64,000 nt of DNA from Onchocerca lupi (lineage: Eukaryota > Nematoda > Chromadorea > Rhabditida > Onchocercidae): positions 124,001 through 188,000 of the forward strand of contig JAOVVO010000041.1 in NCBI GenBank assembly GCA_028564675.1, in the 5' to 3' direction. Below, one piece after another: positions 33,392 through 46,300 of this stretch. The notes below the pieces were generated by a model. It saw nothing but the letters and a program-made list of their open reading frames with translations, was not told the DNA's origin and did no database searches. Made by a program: the position numbers and the translations under genes. The stretch's first letter is position 1, and each line of letters begins with the position of its first letter.

Positions 33392-36300
33392 TAATAAGTT
33401 TCTGTTTATTTGTAGTCTATCTTACATTGAAAAATATAAAATTTATTGGGTGGTTGCTAAATCCTTCGTATTTGACTTGAATGAATAAATGTGTTCTACT
33501 CACCCGTAGCTTTTCAGCGTTAAAATCAAAGATGAAGGAAAAAGCATAGAATATCGAGGTATAATTCTTTTGTAATGTTAGTAAGGTGAGACAAAGAGGA
33601 ATGAAAAAATTAGTGCTACACAGATTAGGCAACCATAAATAACAGAGCCTTATAATCATAAAAGTACGATGGTCATTTTATGTTTGTTAGATTAATGCAA
33701 TATTGATTAGTTTATTCTTGTATTTGCATATTATGTCATTTAATTTCTGTTGCCATTTTTGTCTAAAATTATTACTAAATTTTCAAAGCTGTACTCAAAA
33801 ATATAAAATTTGGAGAGAAGGATGCAATGATGCAGTCACGTATCTTAGCGCTTATGTTATTTGATGACAAGTTCGATCTTTTGGTTGCATTATTAAGAAA
33901 AATCAAAATCATTTGCTTTCCGAAACTTATCAAATCTTGTTTTAAAATCTTTAGGACATGCAGCATCGATGTGAAAATTCTATTCAAGTTATGAAAAGCA
34001 ATGTTCTAACAGAGTCATTTTATTTGGTTTAAATTTAAGATCATTGATCGAATTGTGGAAATGTAATGTTAAATGCAATTTAACAAAATTGGAATTTAAT
34101 CACTATGAACACTTTCGTAAATAGCGGTTAAATTCCAGTTCTTATTATTCACCAACAATGCACGTAATAAAACTTGCAAATCATCAATGATTTAATATCT
34201 GCGAAGAGAGAAGGTCAGTATATCATTATATATCATTATAACATTATTAATATCATTATTTTGTTTGTTAGCTATCTTGTTATTTAAAAAAACAAGATAG
34301 TTAACAAACAAAATAATTATATTAGTAGTCCTAATATTCATATGTGATATAAAGGAGAGATGTGAGAAAGGTGATGGGATCGAGCAACTTTCGAAGCTAG
34401 AGTTAAGAATTGAATGTCCATTGATCAGTCAAGTGATTTGGCGAAGTGATTTTGTTATGATTACGAATCATGAAATTAAAGTGAACTAAATTGACATTTA
34501 AGTTTTAAACGAACAAATGAAATTCTAGCAATTTATAAAATTCATCGGGAATGCCTCCGGGTGGAGAGCTCGGATTTGCTGTTGTTGAAAACGTATAAAC
34601 AACAAAATCACAAGTCTTCCACCTGGTCAGCTTTGAGTTTCCGTAAGGACCTTCATCGAGTTTGCGTTTCACGTGAGGAAGGAGAGCCGAACGAAGCGGC
34701 GAAATCAAAAGGACCAAGAATACGTCGCAGCGTTGGCCTTACCTTCTCCTCTCCTATTTTCGATGATCGGCAATCAAAACTTATTCTCCCTGCAACAAAT
34801 ATTTATTTAAAATGATTATCACTCGACAAACATTAAAATTTGTGCAACTCTCAAGACAAGAAATTATTTCTGCATAATTTTTTTATAAAAAGAACAAAAT
34901 TTTTTTTCTCCTTCAATTTTTGTTGAAAGAATCTTGAATTTTTGTCTGAGTTGTAAAGTTAGAGTAAAAGTTAAATACTTGAATCTACAATTCGCAATGT
35001 TATAATATGACATTTGCATCGAAACCTTTTTCATTTTTACCAAAAAATTTTAAAACTTCCTTAAAATTGGTTTGAAAGATTACATTTAATTTTGAGGATT
35101 TCTCATACAAAATTATTTGCAAAAGAATTTAAAAATTTGTTTTAATGTCAAACTATTATAATATTGATTTTAATTACTGTTTGACAAATTGTTTAAAATC
35201 AATTTAGAAAGATAACTTAGAATAAGTAAAAAGTATTTGCTATTTTGATGGTCATCGTAATGCCCTTACTGATATGCTAAATTCTAGTATTTTGCGCTAA
35301 ATCTCTATATCAGTAACAAATTCCCTTGTTCGATTAAAACGATTTACTTTACACATTAGAATTGGTGATAAAAGCATATTGGTTTAAATTCGGGCAAGTA
35401 AACTACTCACCCAATTCAATTAATTGGTTAATTTAATTAATATATTTAGTAAACTGATTTTATTCAAGTTTTTACTAGATTGTTGTCATCAACTGAATCG
35501 ATTATTAATAATGAAACATTGGGATATAAATGGAATTAGTGGTATAAAAAGTTTTAAAAAATTATTAAACTTCAAGTAGCATGGAGAAAAAACTATCCAA
35601 AATTTTATTGAAGCATTCTTTTTATATTTGCAATGCGAGAACAGTTGTATATCAATTTTCTGAGTGAATCCATGATATCAAGCCTCAAAATATATGTGTT
35701 TGATATAATTCCACAAACATTTCTGATAAGTTTCTTAAACGGGCAAATGTTTATGATGGATAGTTATTCAAGTTTTATTCAACTTGCGTTATTGTCTTTT
35801 GAACTATCTTTTTTGCAAAAATATTTAATTCCTAACATATGAAATTAGTGAAAATAATTTGCAGAAAGTTCAAAAAGTTTTTGAATGGCGTAATATAAGC
35901 TTACAACTAACAACAGAATACTTAAATTTAAAAAAGCTGAACTTGTTATTTCACGAGTAATGAGTTGTTTTGGATAGCGAAAATCACCAATTATAAATGA
36001 ATATCTAAAGTATTCAGAAAATTTAATCTTAATGGCGATATGAATTTCTGGCCACACTTATTAAGTACATTTCCAACTAAATTGATTAGTTCAACCGTAT
36101 TTACTTATTGATTCAAATCAATTATTTTTTCAGCTAGTTTTTTTTTCTTTTTTTTTTTTTTTTTGCTATTAAAATAATCTATTGATGATATGTACTTGAA
36201 GAGCATCACCTTTGCATTTGCTTGTTTATTTTTTTCAAAAAAAACTTTTCAAACATTATGAAAATTTAAAAACCAACGACAAAGAAAAGGAATCCATTCG

Positions 36301-39300
36301 ATTTCTTTGTCACAGTCACATTACATTAACATGGCATTCATATTTGTACCAAATTACAATGGAAGAATCTATGCTTCATACATTTGCATAATAAAAATGC
36401 ATAGTATTGGGTTTTGTTCTGGAAGAAGTACACAGTGCATGCATTCAAGTTTTGGGAAATATATATATATATATCCATAACACGGAATATCTCAATTTTT
36501 TTACAATAGATGGATGGTTTCCTTACGATCCAGAAAGGATAGACGAGAAATATTGATGAGATCAGATCAAGAAAGAAGATGAACTCAGATGAAGCACAAG
36601 AAGCAGGCAACATGAATAATGAAGCAGTGCTATGGAATTTGAATGATGGAAATGAAAAGACGGATAATTCAGATATTTGCAGTCAGAAAACAGTGCCTTT
36701 CTCCGTTAATCATCACACACCGCAACAGTTGAGCGTTACCAAGGAGACAATCGATCTAATTAAATTTTACTTACAAATAGTGCATTTAATACATCCATCC
36801 TTCATCTATTTAAGCACATACATCCCTTCGCCGATATCAAATCTGCTTCTTTACCGTGTACATCAAAATAAGAAAAAAAAAAAAAGAAAAAACAATTGAG
36901 AATGGTTTAGTTTTGGCGAAGAAAAGCAGATATCAAGAGCATCCAGCTTTTCCTATTGCAACAGAGGACAAGTACAAAGTCTAATCTTCCAAGTTTTGAC
37001 AACTTAACTATCTTGGCCTCCTTGCTAATGCTGCAAGAAAACCAAGCAAGTAAATGAAATTAGCAGCTCCAAATCTCCATAGCCGCCTTTTTTTTTCAAA
37101 ACGCAAATTATCTGATTGTTCAACAGAGCTTGATCAATGTTAAGCACATTTTTCATTATATGAATGCTTGCTGTATTGAAAACTTAAAGTTCAAATACAA
37201 ACGGAAAATTCAAATGCATGCTTCTTATTATTTCACTACTGCAATTAATAAATGAAACATACAAGGAATTTTCAATCATTTTAGAATTCCTATAATTATC
37301 GAATTTTCGTTAGTCTGTATTTATATGAAAAGAAATATAGAGTCAATATATGGACAACACTAAGATCATTGGAATTTTTATCAGGATGTTACCGATCTTT
37401 TTAAATGTGAGATGGCTAGAATAGTGAAGCAATTTTATCCAAATATAAAATCATGATAATGATTTCTTATTCTTTCAGAAAACATTAATTTCTTTCATAT
37501 GAACAGATTAAAACAATAATAATAATGATAAAAAGTGTCAGTGTCAAATTTAACACACAATGATTAAAAACTCGAAACAAGAAAAAAAAAAGCAACGAAA
37601 TTTCAAAATATTCATTTCTCTTCTCAGTCTTATTCAACACCTCCAAATAGAAAATGACTTAGCTTATGATTAAAAATAGGGCTTTGGAAAAACTTTTTAT
37701 GCTTTCAATACTTCTTTAATCTATAAGAATAAAGAAGTACTGAAAACTGGGATCTTTATGTTTTACAATCCTACACCAGTCAATTCGAATGTAATCTGTC
37801 GTTTAGACATATAAAAATAATATCAATTATTTGCCCTTCAGCATTAAAAAAAATTTAAAAAACATAAAGACATCGTCACGTGCGACAATTGTGAACAATT
37901 AAGGAAGTATTTTTGAAATGAAATCATATGAATATTATGAACTATACTGCTCTAAATAATCCACTAAAGGAGAAAAAGAAGCGCAAATGTCATATGTTGA
38001 CTATCTCAAGCAAATCTGAAACATATATCAGTATGTGACCATTCGAAGCAAACTATGACAAAACAACCGACAACCCACTTACATTTGTATTATAACACAC
38101 ACTTTTCTAAACTTCCACCATTCCAAAGGATGTGAATTAAAATTTAATAATTAATAACTTATTTAAGAATAATGCCTTCGAGAGAAGGATACTAATTCAT
38201 ATCTTCAGCACATACTCGAAGAACCAAAAATTTTTCGATTCGAATGAAGTGTTTCAGAAATATAGAATAAGTCGAGAGTGGAAAGTATGTGTAATATATT
38301 TTAAAAAAATCTTGTTTGAAGTTCCTTTTTCCACTACTATTCCATTTTCAAACCGCAAATTTTTAATGAATGAAAAAAACATATATAAAAGAGAAGAAAA
38401 TGGAAGATAAATGATAGAACAAGTAAAGGAAGTTGGAGTAGATAACAGCTTTATCATAGAAAGTTGCATGAAAACGAGCTCAAAACACAAATTTTCTACC
38501 TAGCCTTTGCAAGCATCCACATTTTCTTTATGATGATTAACTAAGTGAATGTTGTTTTGAGCAGTCGTTTTTAGCAGTCTTTTTTAAAATAAAAAAGTTT
38601 TAAAGCATTCGCTAAAAATATGAGCACGCAGGATATAACGAGACCGCGTAAAAAGCAGACAAATTTAAAAAAAAAAAAAGCTATTGCAGTAGTTTTCTGC
38701 TTCTGGCAAAAAATGGATAGGAAATACGCTAGTAATAACAATAAAGGAAATATAAGTAATGTGTGAAATATAAACCAAGTTGATTCAAATTTTAAATGAA
38801 TATGTTGAGCGACAATATAAAATAGCTGGTGAGGTCTGTCCAGGAGTTAAGAACGGAATTTGATAAAATTTCATTGGACATGATACTCTTTCTTCAGCAA
38901 AGAAATTCCGTGAAACAAAGAAGTGCTTTAATAATCATTTTTTAACCGTAAAGCGTAGCACCAGCCGTACTATCGAAATGGTTCGGAAGACAAAAATATT
39001 AATATCAGATATCACAGTGACCTTGAACTGTACTTCATATTACTCTACATAACTCTGTTGTAAACTGGTGCAAAGAAAAAAATTTGAAGGTGAAAAATGT
39101 CCTCTGCAAAAATTATTGCAAACAGATAAATAATTAAAACCTTACAAACTATCTAAAAAATTTGGCATGCTTCTCGGAAGCAAATTGTGTACGAACAAAA
39201 GTTGTGCGTCTGGTTATGAGTTATGAGAATTGAATAAAAAAGTGAAAAGACCTGAAAACTTGGGACAAAGATATCATTGCTAATATTTCTCATAATGAAG

Positions 39301-39924
39301 TAATACATAAATTAATGTTTCAACGATAGCACAGTTCAACTGCAATATATATCGAAGTTTTCCCGTAAAAAACGCCAAAGGCAGTGCGAGGCTTCGCATC
39401 ACAAATATAAAAAAATCTAATCGAAACAAAATCATAAATTCGAACTCATCATTAATAGTAGAAATACGGAGAAGCAACAAATAACGACATAAGATTTCTC
39501 TTTAAGAAAGAAAAAAGTAGACAAAGAGTTGGACTCACCGGATCTACATTCTTTCATATAAATCTTAATGATCCAAATTTCGATCAATTTTATGGCGCAT
39601 CTCCATTTGCTCGTAAATATCATTCATTACTTTTGGGATACGATAAGCTTCGTTCAGTCAACCATAACTTAATCTCAAATCTACCAAAAGCAATTGGTGA
39701 AGAATAGAAAAAGTGAAAACTAAGCATATGCAAAAAAGATGCACTATATAAAACATATATATATATGTACGCATAGAGACAGATTACGGATGAAAACTCA
39801 AAACAATCCATGAGTGAATGTGAAATTAGAAAAAAAAATGCCAGAAATAATCTAGATAAATACCACAGTTAAAAAAAAGCCCCGCTTAGCCTAGGCTTAT
39901 TGAAGAGGAGAGAGAACAAATATC
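33392..39924. other. Large convergent intergenic region, no clear gene
   Basis: 6.5 kb between the R7BP-like gene and the 3' end of gsa-1. AT-rich, with a strong hairpin at 34255-34317, a weaker one at 37703-37745 and T runs near 36140. A somewhat G+C-richer island at about 34540-34815 is open on both strands (reads of roughly 70-85 codons) but has no ATG start and no similarity I recognise. An ATG-started frame at 36579-36899 (begins MNSDEAQEAGNMNNEAVLWN) is also unassigned. Confidence 0.45.
34255..34317. repeat. 27-bp inverted repeat, 9-nt loop
   Basis: The arms 34255-34281 and 34291-34317 are reverse complements except for one position, which would be a G-U pair in RNA. After one mismatch the pairing continues outwards for about six more base pairs. 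The whole unit would fold into a long hairpin. Confidence 0.95.
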
Positions 39925-40355
39925 CTACAATAGTTCATATTGACGCAAATGTATACGTTGAATAATATCCCTACAATCGTTAAATACACGTCGAATATTT
40001 TCAGTATCCACGGCGCAAGTAAAGTGTGGATAGCAGTGATGGCGCCCATCACCAGCTGCTGTCGAGATTCGCTGAAAATGTAAATAGAGTCAGATATATA
40101 TGCTCACATCCGATATATTACAAGTAAAAGATCGAGATTTTTAATTCAGTTATTCTCAAAACGGTTTGAAATACAAACTGCCCTAAAATCTAATGTTAAT
40201 TCCAGTTTCTAACTATCATGAAACTAATTTACCTGTTTTTATGGTTTTTTTTTGTAATTATATGATAGCTGCTCTCTAAAGACTATTTTTTGAATAGAGA
40301 TTAAAAAAAAAAAGGATGTATCATAGATGATATCAGCAGGTAACTGGTAATTAAG

Positions 40356-40392
<37 letters not shown>

Positions 40393-43300
40393 GGTGCTCT
40401 AAGGTTCAAAAAAGTTGAAACTTACTAGAAATTCTCCCCTGATAAAATATTTTGCCTTAACAACTTCAAGATCATCGGATGCATCATAGGTGGCATCAGC
40501 AGGTAACTGGTAATTGGCGAATTCTGGGAAATAACTCTTTAACGGATGCCGCCTTGATCTGATTTTTTCAGTTAGCAAATCCTGTAAAAATTTTTAATTC
40601 AATTTTTTCAGAAGAGTATCATAATAGCAGTAGTGAGGCTAAACATTAAGTCTTTAATCATGCCGATTTCATACATTAGCCACACGAAATGAATTTCTCT
40701 GGCTAGAAAAATTTGACAGGAATGATTCTTCACATAATAATATTTTTCATTTTTCTTATCTCTCATCTTTCTTCGTTTATTTTTTTTTTTCAGAGCTTCG
40801 GCTGCTCCTATCAAAATTATCATTTTTTCTTTCCGGTTCAACCTGATGGCAGACAGTAAAATAAGTGCAACGAACCTGCTTATTTAGGAACAAAATAACA
40901 GAAATTGTTTTTAACCATCGATTATTCCAAATATTTTTAAATAGTGATAAGGATTCTTTAAGTCGATTTTGTGTTGCATCCTCCCATAACACTAAATTAT
41001 AGGATGAGCAGGCACATACGAATATAATCGCTGTTACATCATTGAAACACTGAATCCATTTGCGACGCTCGTCCCGTTGCCCACCAACATCAAACATACT
41101 GAAAACATTTCAAACATTAATTTAAAAAAAAAAAAAAAAAAAAGAAAGATCCTGAACAGTTTTTTTTCTTCACCAATTTTCTATCGAAAATCATACAAAT
41201 CCATGAGATACTTTTTTTCTAGTGATTTCACGGGGATTTTTCAAAATTAAGTGGTACTGCGTTGAAGTAGTATTTAATAACTACAACTTCCTAATCAAAG
41301 TATCTGATAATTGTCTTTATGGAACTTGGTGAATGGTGCTGCATGCAAAGAAATACTCTAGATCTTTCTTTCTAGCATAAAAAAGAAAAAAATGAAGAAA
41401 AGAAACCACTTTACCGAAAAAATACAAGAATAAGAATTTAACTTACTGAAATCGTACTTTATCTACTTCAAATTTCGTTTCGAAAATGCCCGTTGTCATT
41501 ACACGACAACGCAATATATCCTGTAATTTGGATAAAAAAATTCAAACATTTTATCGAAATGCCTATGACTCTCTTCAGTGAAAAAGATAGGCGATAATGT
41601 GATCTCTACAATTCAGAATTTAAATCGTCCTTCGTTTCGAGGACAATGGATAGGAAGAAATAACATTCGAAAACCAAAAATCTGGAAAATGCAAAGATCT
41701 AGAAATTTTTCAAATGCCAGACCAACCTGCTCGGATGGATTGTAATCGTTTTGCCGAATATCTCCGATTTTATCCAGGAAACTGAAAGCAGAATGATGTA
41801 TCAACCGGTCAAACATTACATTGATTTAAAAAATGACACTGTAATCATCATAAAGCAAAAGAACAAAACTAACTATTTGGCACAATCGATAAGCTGATAT
41901 TCATTACTTCTTTCAAAACAAGCTTGTACACCCCGGTCGGTCCAGCATTTCGTAACATGGTCATAGAACACCTGAAAGACATAACTTAAAACGATTTAAA
42001 TTAGCAAAACATTGCCGTCAAAAATTACATAACTGATTTCAAAAACAATGTAAGAAAACGAATAATTTTGAAAGATAGGGAAATGATATGAGCAATGAAC
42101 AATAATAACCTGAGGAAAATCGAAATCAGGTTCAGAGGAAGTCGACAATAAATAATCTCTGCTTGGAGCATTTGCACGATCGTCCAGTTGCACTGGCGGC
42201 TCGATTTCGGACATTGCTTTTAATATCACCTATAGTTCTGGATAAAAATGGCATCCCAACACTTTAAGATCCATTGCAATAAATATAAAGACCTCAAGAT
42301 TCCCATCGACAAACACAAAGGTCTTAATACCAATCCTACCAAATGAAAGATTTTTAACCCATTTTTTAAAGCCTGAAAATCGACAAAAAAAGACAAAAAA
42401 AAAAAAAGAAAAAAAGAGATCAAAATCCTTCGAAAAATATTAAGAATTTGTATTCCCAAACAATAAAGTTGTTTAGTTGCAAAGCTCCAAATTCACTTCC
42501 ATATTTCGACACGAAATGTCAAAATAGGTAAGCTACAGAATAAATATAAACAAACTAACTACGATGGAGTCACGGACATTCTTGCGAATATCGCTGATTT
42601 TTTCCTTTTTTTCTTTATCATTAAAACCACTAATATGTAAAATCCTCATCTGTTTCACAATAGTGCTTTTACCGGATTCTCCAGCTCCGAGTAACAACAA
42701 CCGATGAGTTGCTCGAAGCAGTTGCTTATCCTTTTGTAACTGCTCCTCAATTTGTTTATTAATCTGAAAATGTATTGATTAAAAGCTTCAAGAATTGAGT
42801 AGAATTTGAATAGAGTATAGTAAGCCTAAAGTGCTCACAGTAAGATAACAATGTTAAAATATGAAAAAAATAACAAGTCACCAATTCTAGTGATAAAAAA
42901 CTGACATTTCGAAATAAATGATATTGAAAGAAAAAATTAAATATTTTCAGAATAGAATACATACAAATCATTCCTTTTGTTTTCCCAAATTGCACCACTC
43001 TGATTTCATGCAGGCATGTTATATTCTTAAGAGATGTATACCTGACATATCAGATTATCATAAAGTTTTACACATCGAAAATGCAATACTTACCGCGCGA
43101 TTCTTCTAATGATCCTTGTACTCATTGTGAGATTTCTAACAAATTTCAAATATACAAACTAAATTTAGCGAATTTGTTTTCTCTTTCTCTCATGAAAATT
43201 ATCTTTTTTTCAACGACTGTAATAAAACTTCAACTATGTTTCTTAGACCTTAGGCAATGAATCATTTTCCATTTGAACAAGCGGTGCTATAAACAAAAAT

Positions 43301-46300
43301 ATGGGGAATACGATCTGCATAGCTGCACGAGAGGTAACTTGATAAATGAATTTTAATTAAGAATGAAAGCAGGAATAATACAATGATTACAGATGCAAAT
43401 ATAGTAAATAAAGAGCTTAAAATTCCCCTATAACATGGCAATTTTTTTTTTTGTCAGTAAGCCTTAAGTTACTTGCTGTGCTAAGTTTGGATTTATTATA
43501 TACTTTATCAAATTATATATTTTATCAATAGAATTCTAGTAAAAATTAGTGGTTAACTTAGTCAAACATTCCATTTTAATGTTCTAGTAAGCTCGAATAT
43601 TCTCTTTTCTGTTAAAAATATGGGATAAAGTGAACATTAGATAGCCATCACCAGAACCAGAGAAAGATGGAGAAAAGTTATTTAAAAGCAATTAAAGAAG
43701 TGAATCCATTCTTGGTTTGAATTTAATCGACTGCTTATTTCAGTGAAAGATTTGTAAGTTTGATCAGTCTCTGTGGATAAGAGTACTGCACATATAGTTG
43801 CATTACAAATAGTTCCAAATACAGCTTTGTTAACTTGGATGATGGTTGCTACTAATATCTTCAAGCGTTCAAAAAAAAGATATGATAAAAGTTTCACACC
43901 CGAAAAACGCTTAAATCCGAGGAGAACTGAAATGGTTTCTACATTTTAATTTTTGATCAAATTTTTTTTAAGTCCAAAATCGCTATCTTCTGGCTTTAAA
44001 TCTGGCAGGACTTCATAAGGTAGTGCTTATTGAATAAAATGTGAAAGAACTTAAATCCAATGTAACTTTATTATCATCAATAGTTATACATTGTGATATC
44101 ATGCTGGATGGTGCATTTATAGCACCATATTATATTTTAACAGCAAATTCATGATCTTTACTGTCAATCTAAAATATCAAACTTCTTATTCATGGTTCAA
44201 TGAATTTAAATGAAGTGCATGTTTATAGTTCAATTGTCGGACTTATATTATCATGTTTTTTCTTCCCTCTTACTTATTTAGTGAAAGAAATTGAAATTTT
44301 CTTCATTGAAAGATTATTGAATATAATAATAATCTTTGGAAATCCGTTATCTTTAGTGCATCAACAAGTCTAAACTTATTATTATACATAGAATAAAAAT
44401 TTACTTACCACAGTGATCAATTTTGAAATCATTTTGGTGACTGAAAAAAAGGTAATATCCTTTATTATTTTTAAATCGATAGAGATGGCTACTGAGAGAA
44501 TAAGAGAGAGCCAATGTCAAAACTTCAAGCAATAACGAGTTCCAAAAACTGAACATAATAAAAGAAAGATCGGTATAAAAAGTTGATATTATTCTCCTTT
44601 TTTTTTTTTTTTTTTTTTTTTAAGAAAGAAGCATGTGTGATGGAGGAATGAACCAGCAAAAAGTGAATAATCACGGATGATCATATGTATGTAAATAATA
44701 GGATTACATCACATTCTGCCTTCTATCCACTCATTTCAAATCACGAAAGACACACTCCCCAGTTTGCATGAAAATGTTGGCTTTTTTGCACACCCATTTT
44801 GAATCATTCAGAAAGACTTTAAAATGATGTGTTATGTTGTATATATGTTTGTTCAGCTGTTCGTCTCACTAAAAATAGCAACGGAACGTCCGCAAGAAGA
44901 ACTAATTTTTAAGTTAAAAATAGCTCACCCTGCTGTCTTTGTTGTTCCCCTTTGCCTTCTTATTTTTCTTGGTCTATTCGCTTAACTTCTTTCCTTCTCT
45001 TTTTTTCCTCTCCCTTCTGACTGATTCCCTTCAAGACTATCTCAAAACTGTTTAATGCACTAACTGTTAGAAATTAAAAAATATTCATTAAACAGGAAAC
45101 CGGAATTTCTTAATCCATTTTGCAAAAAAAAAAAAAAGGTGAATCGATTGAAAGATATGATCTCGCTACCCAAATCTTGTATTATCATCCTAAAAAGCGA
45201 TACTATTTTGTTATTGCTACTGCTAAGCTTCTTTGACATGTATATATAAATGCAAATATACGCGAACGCAATTTTAGCAGCACACTCTCAGACACTAAGT
45301 CTATCATTCTAGATGTATAAAGCATAAAAATTCCCGTAATTTAGAGTGCATGTTTTCTCAAATCCGATGCAGCACCATTTCCATATGCATTCCAAGTAGA
45401 CAGCAGCAGCATGAATCTCTCAAATATTAGATAAATCTAATGTAACAAAATTCGTACATATATATATATATTATATGCATACGAATGAGCTCACTGAAAA
45501 CAGTACAAATGAATCAATCAAAAAACTAACCAATTTCTGCACGGAATGCACTAAAAACTATTTTCGTAAGAAACGTCACGTGAAGTTACATAATTTCGAG
45601 GAATGCGAAGAGAATAATAAATCAAATGAAAACATGTCGCAGTCAATTAAAAAGCGAATAAACAACCGACAGAATCTAAAAGTTTTTAATTTTTCGAAAG
45701 GAAGCAATAAATTCAGATAGTAAGTTCATATAAATTTTTCCTGGGAAATGAAAAATTCAGTTTCCAAAAATGTAGATGTTCCGACCATATTGTTCATCTG
45801 GTCATAAGCATCAAACAATAAAGTTGAGTAAAAATTCATTTTATTATATCTCTATTATTTAGGTCAGCTAAGTAGGAAGAGTCTCCAAACTAATAGCAAA
45901 ACTGTAAGAAAATAATGTACAAATGATAACTCACATGAACGGAAACCTCTACATTTATTATATCCCTGCCAAATCTTCCCACACAGACTTCTGTGATTCT
46001 TGATGTGATTTTAAGTTCAATACACATGGACAAAATTAACTCTTCCTAGATAAATTTTTGGCAGGGATAAGATCCGAACTTCTTTGATGCATCGCAGTAA
46101 CTGATTACTTTTCTATATTATAGATTATTATGTAGCAGAAAAATGCATTTACAAAAACTTTTAATAGTATGTAAGAGAGAGTTTTATGCAAAAATTTTGT
46201 AAAATTTCATTCGACCCAACTTACTAGAAAATAAGTCATCTAATTATTCTTTGACCTGATACAACATTCAACCAGAAGAGTTTTAAATCCGAAAAAATTT

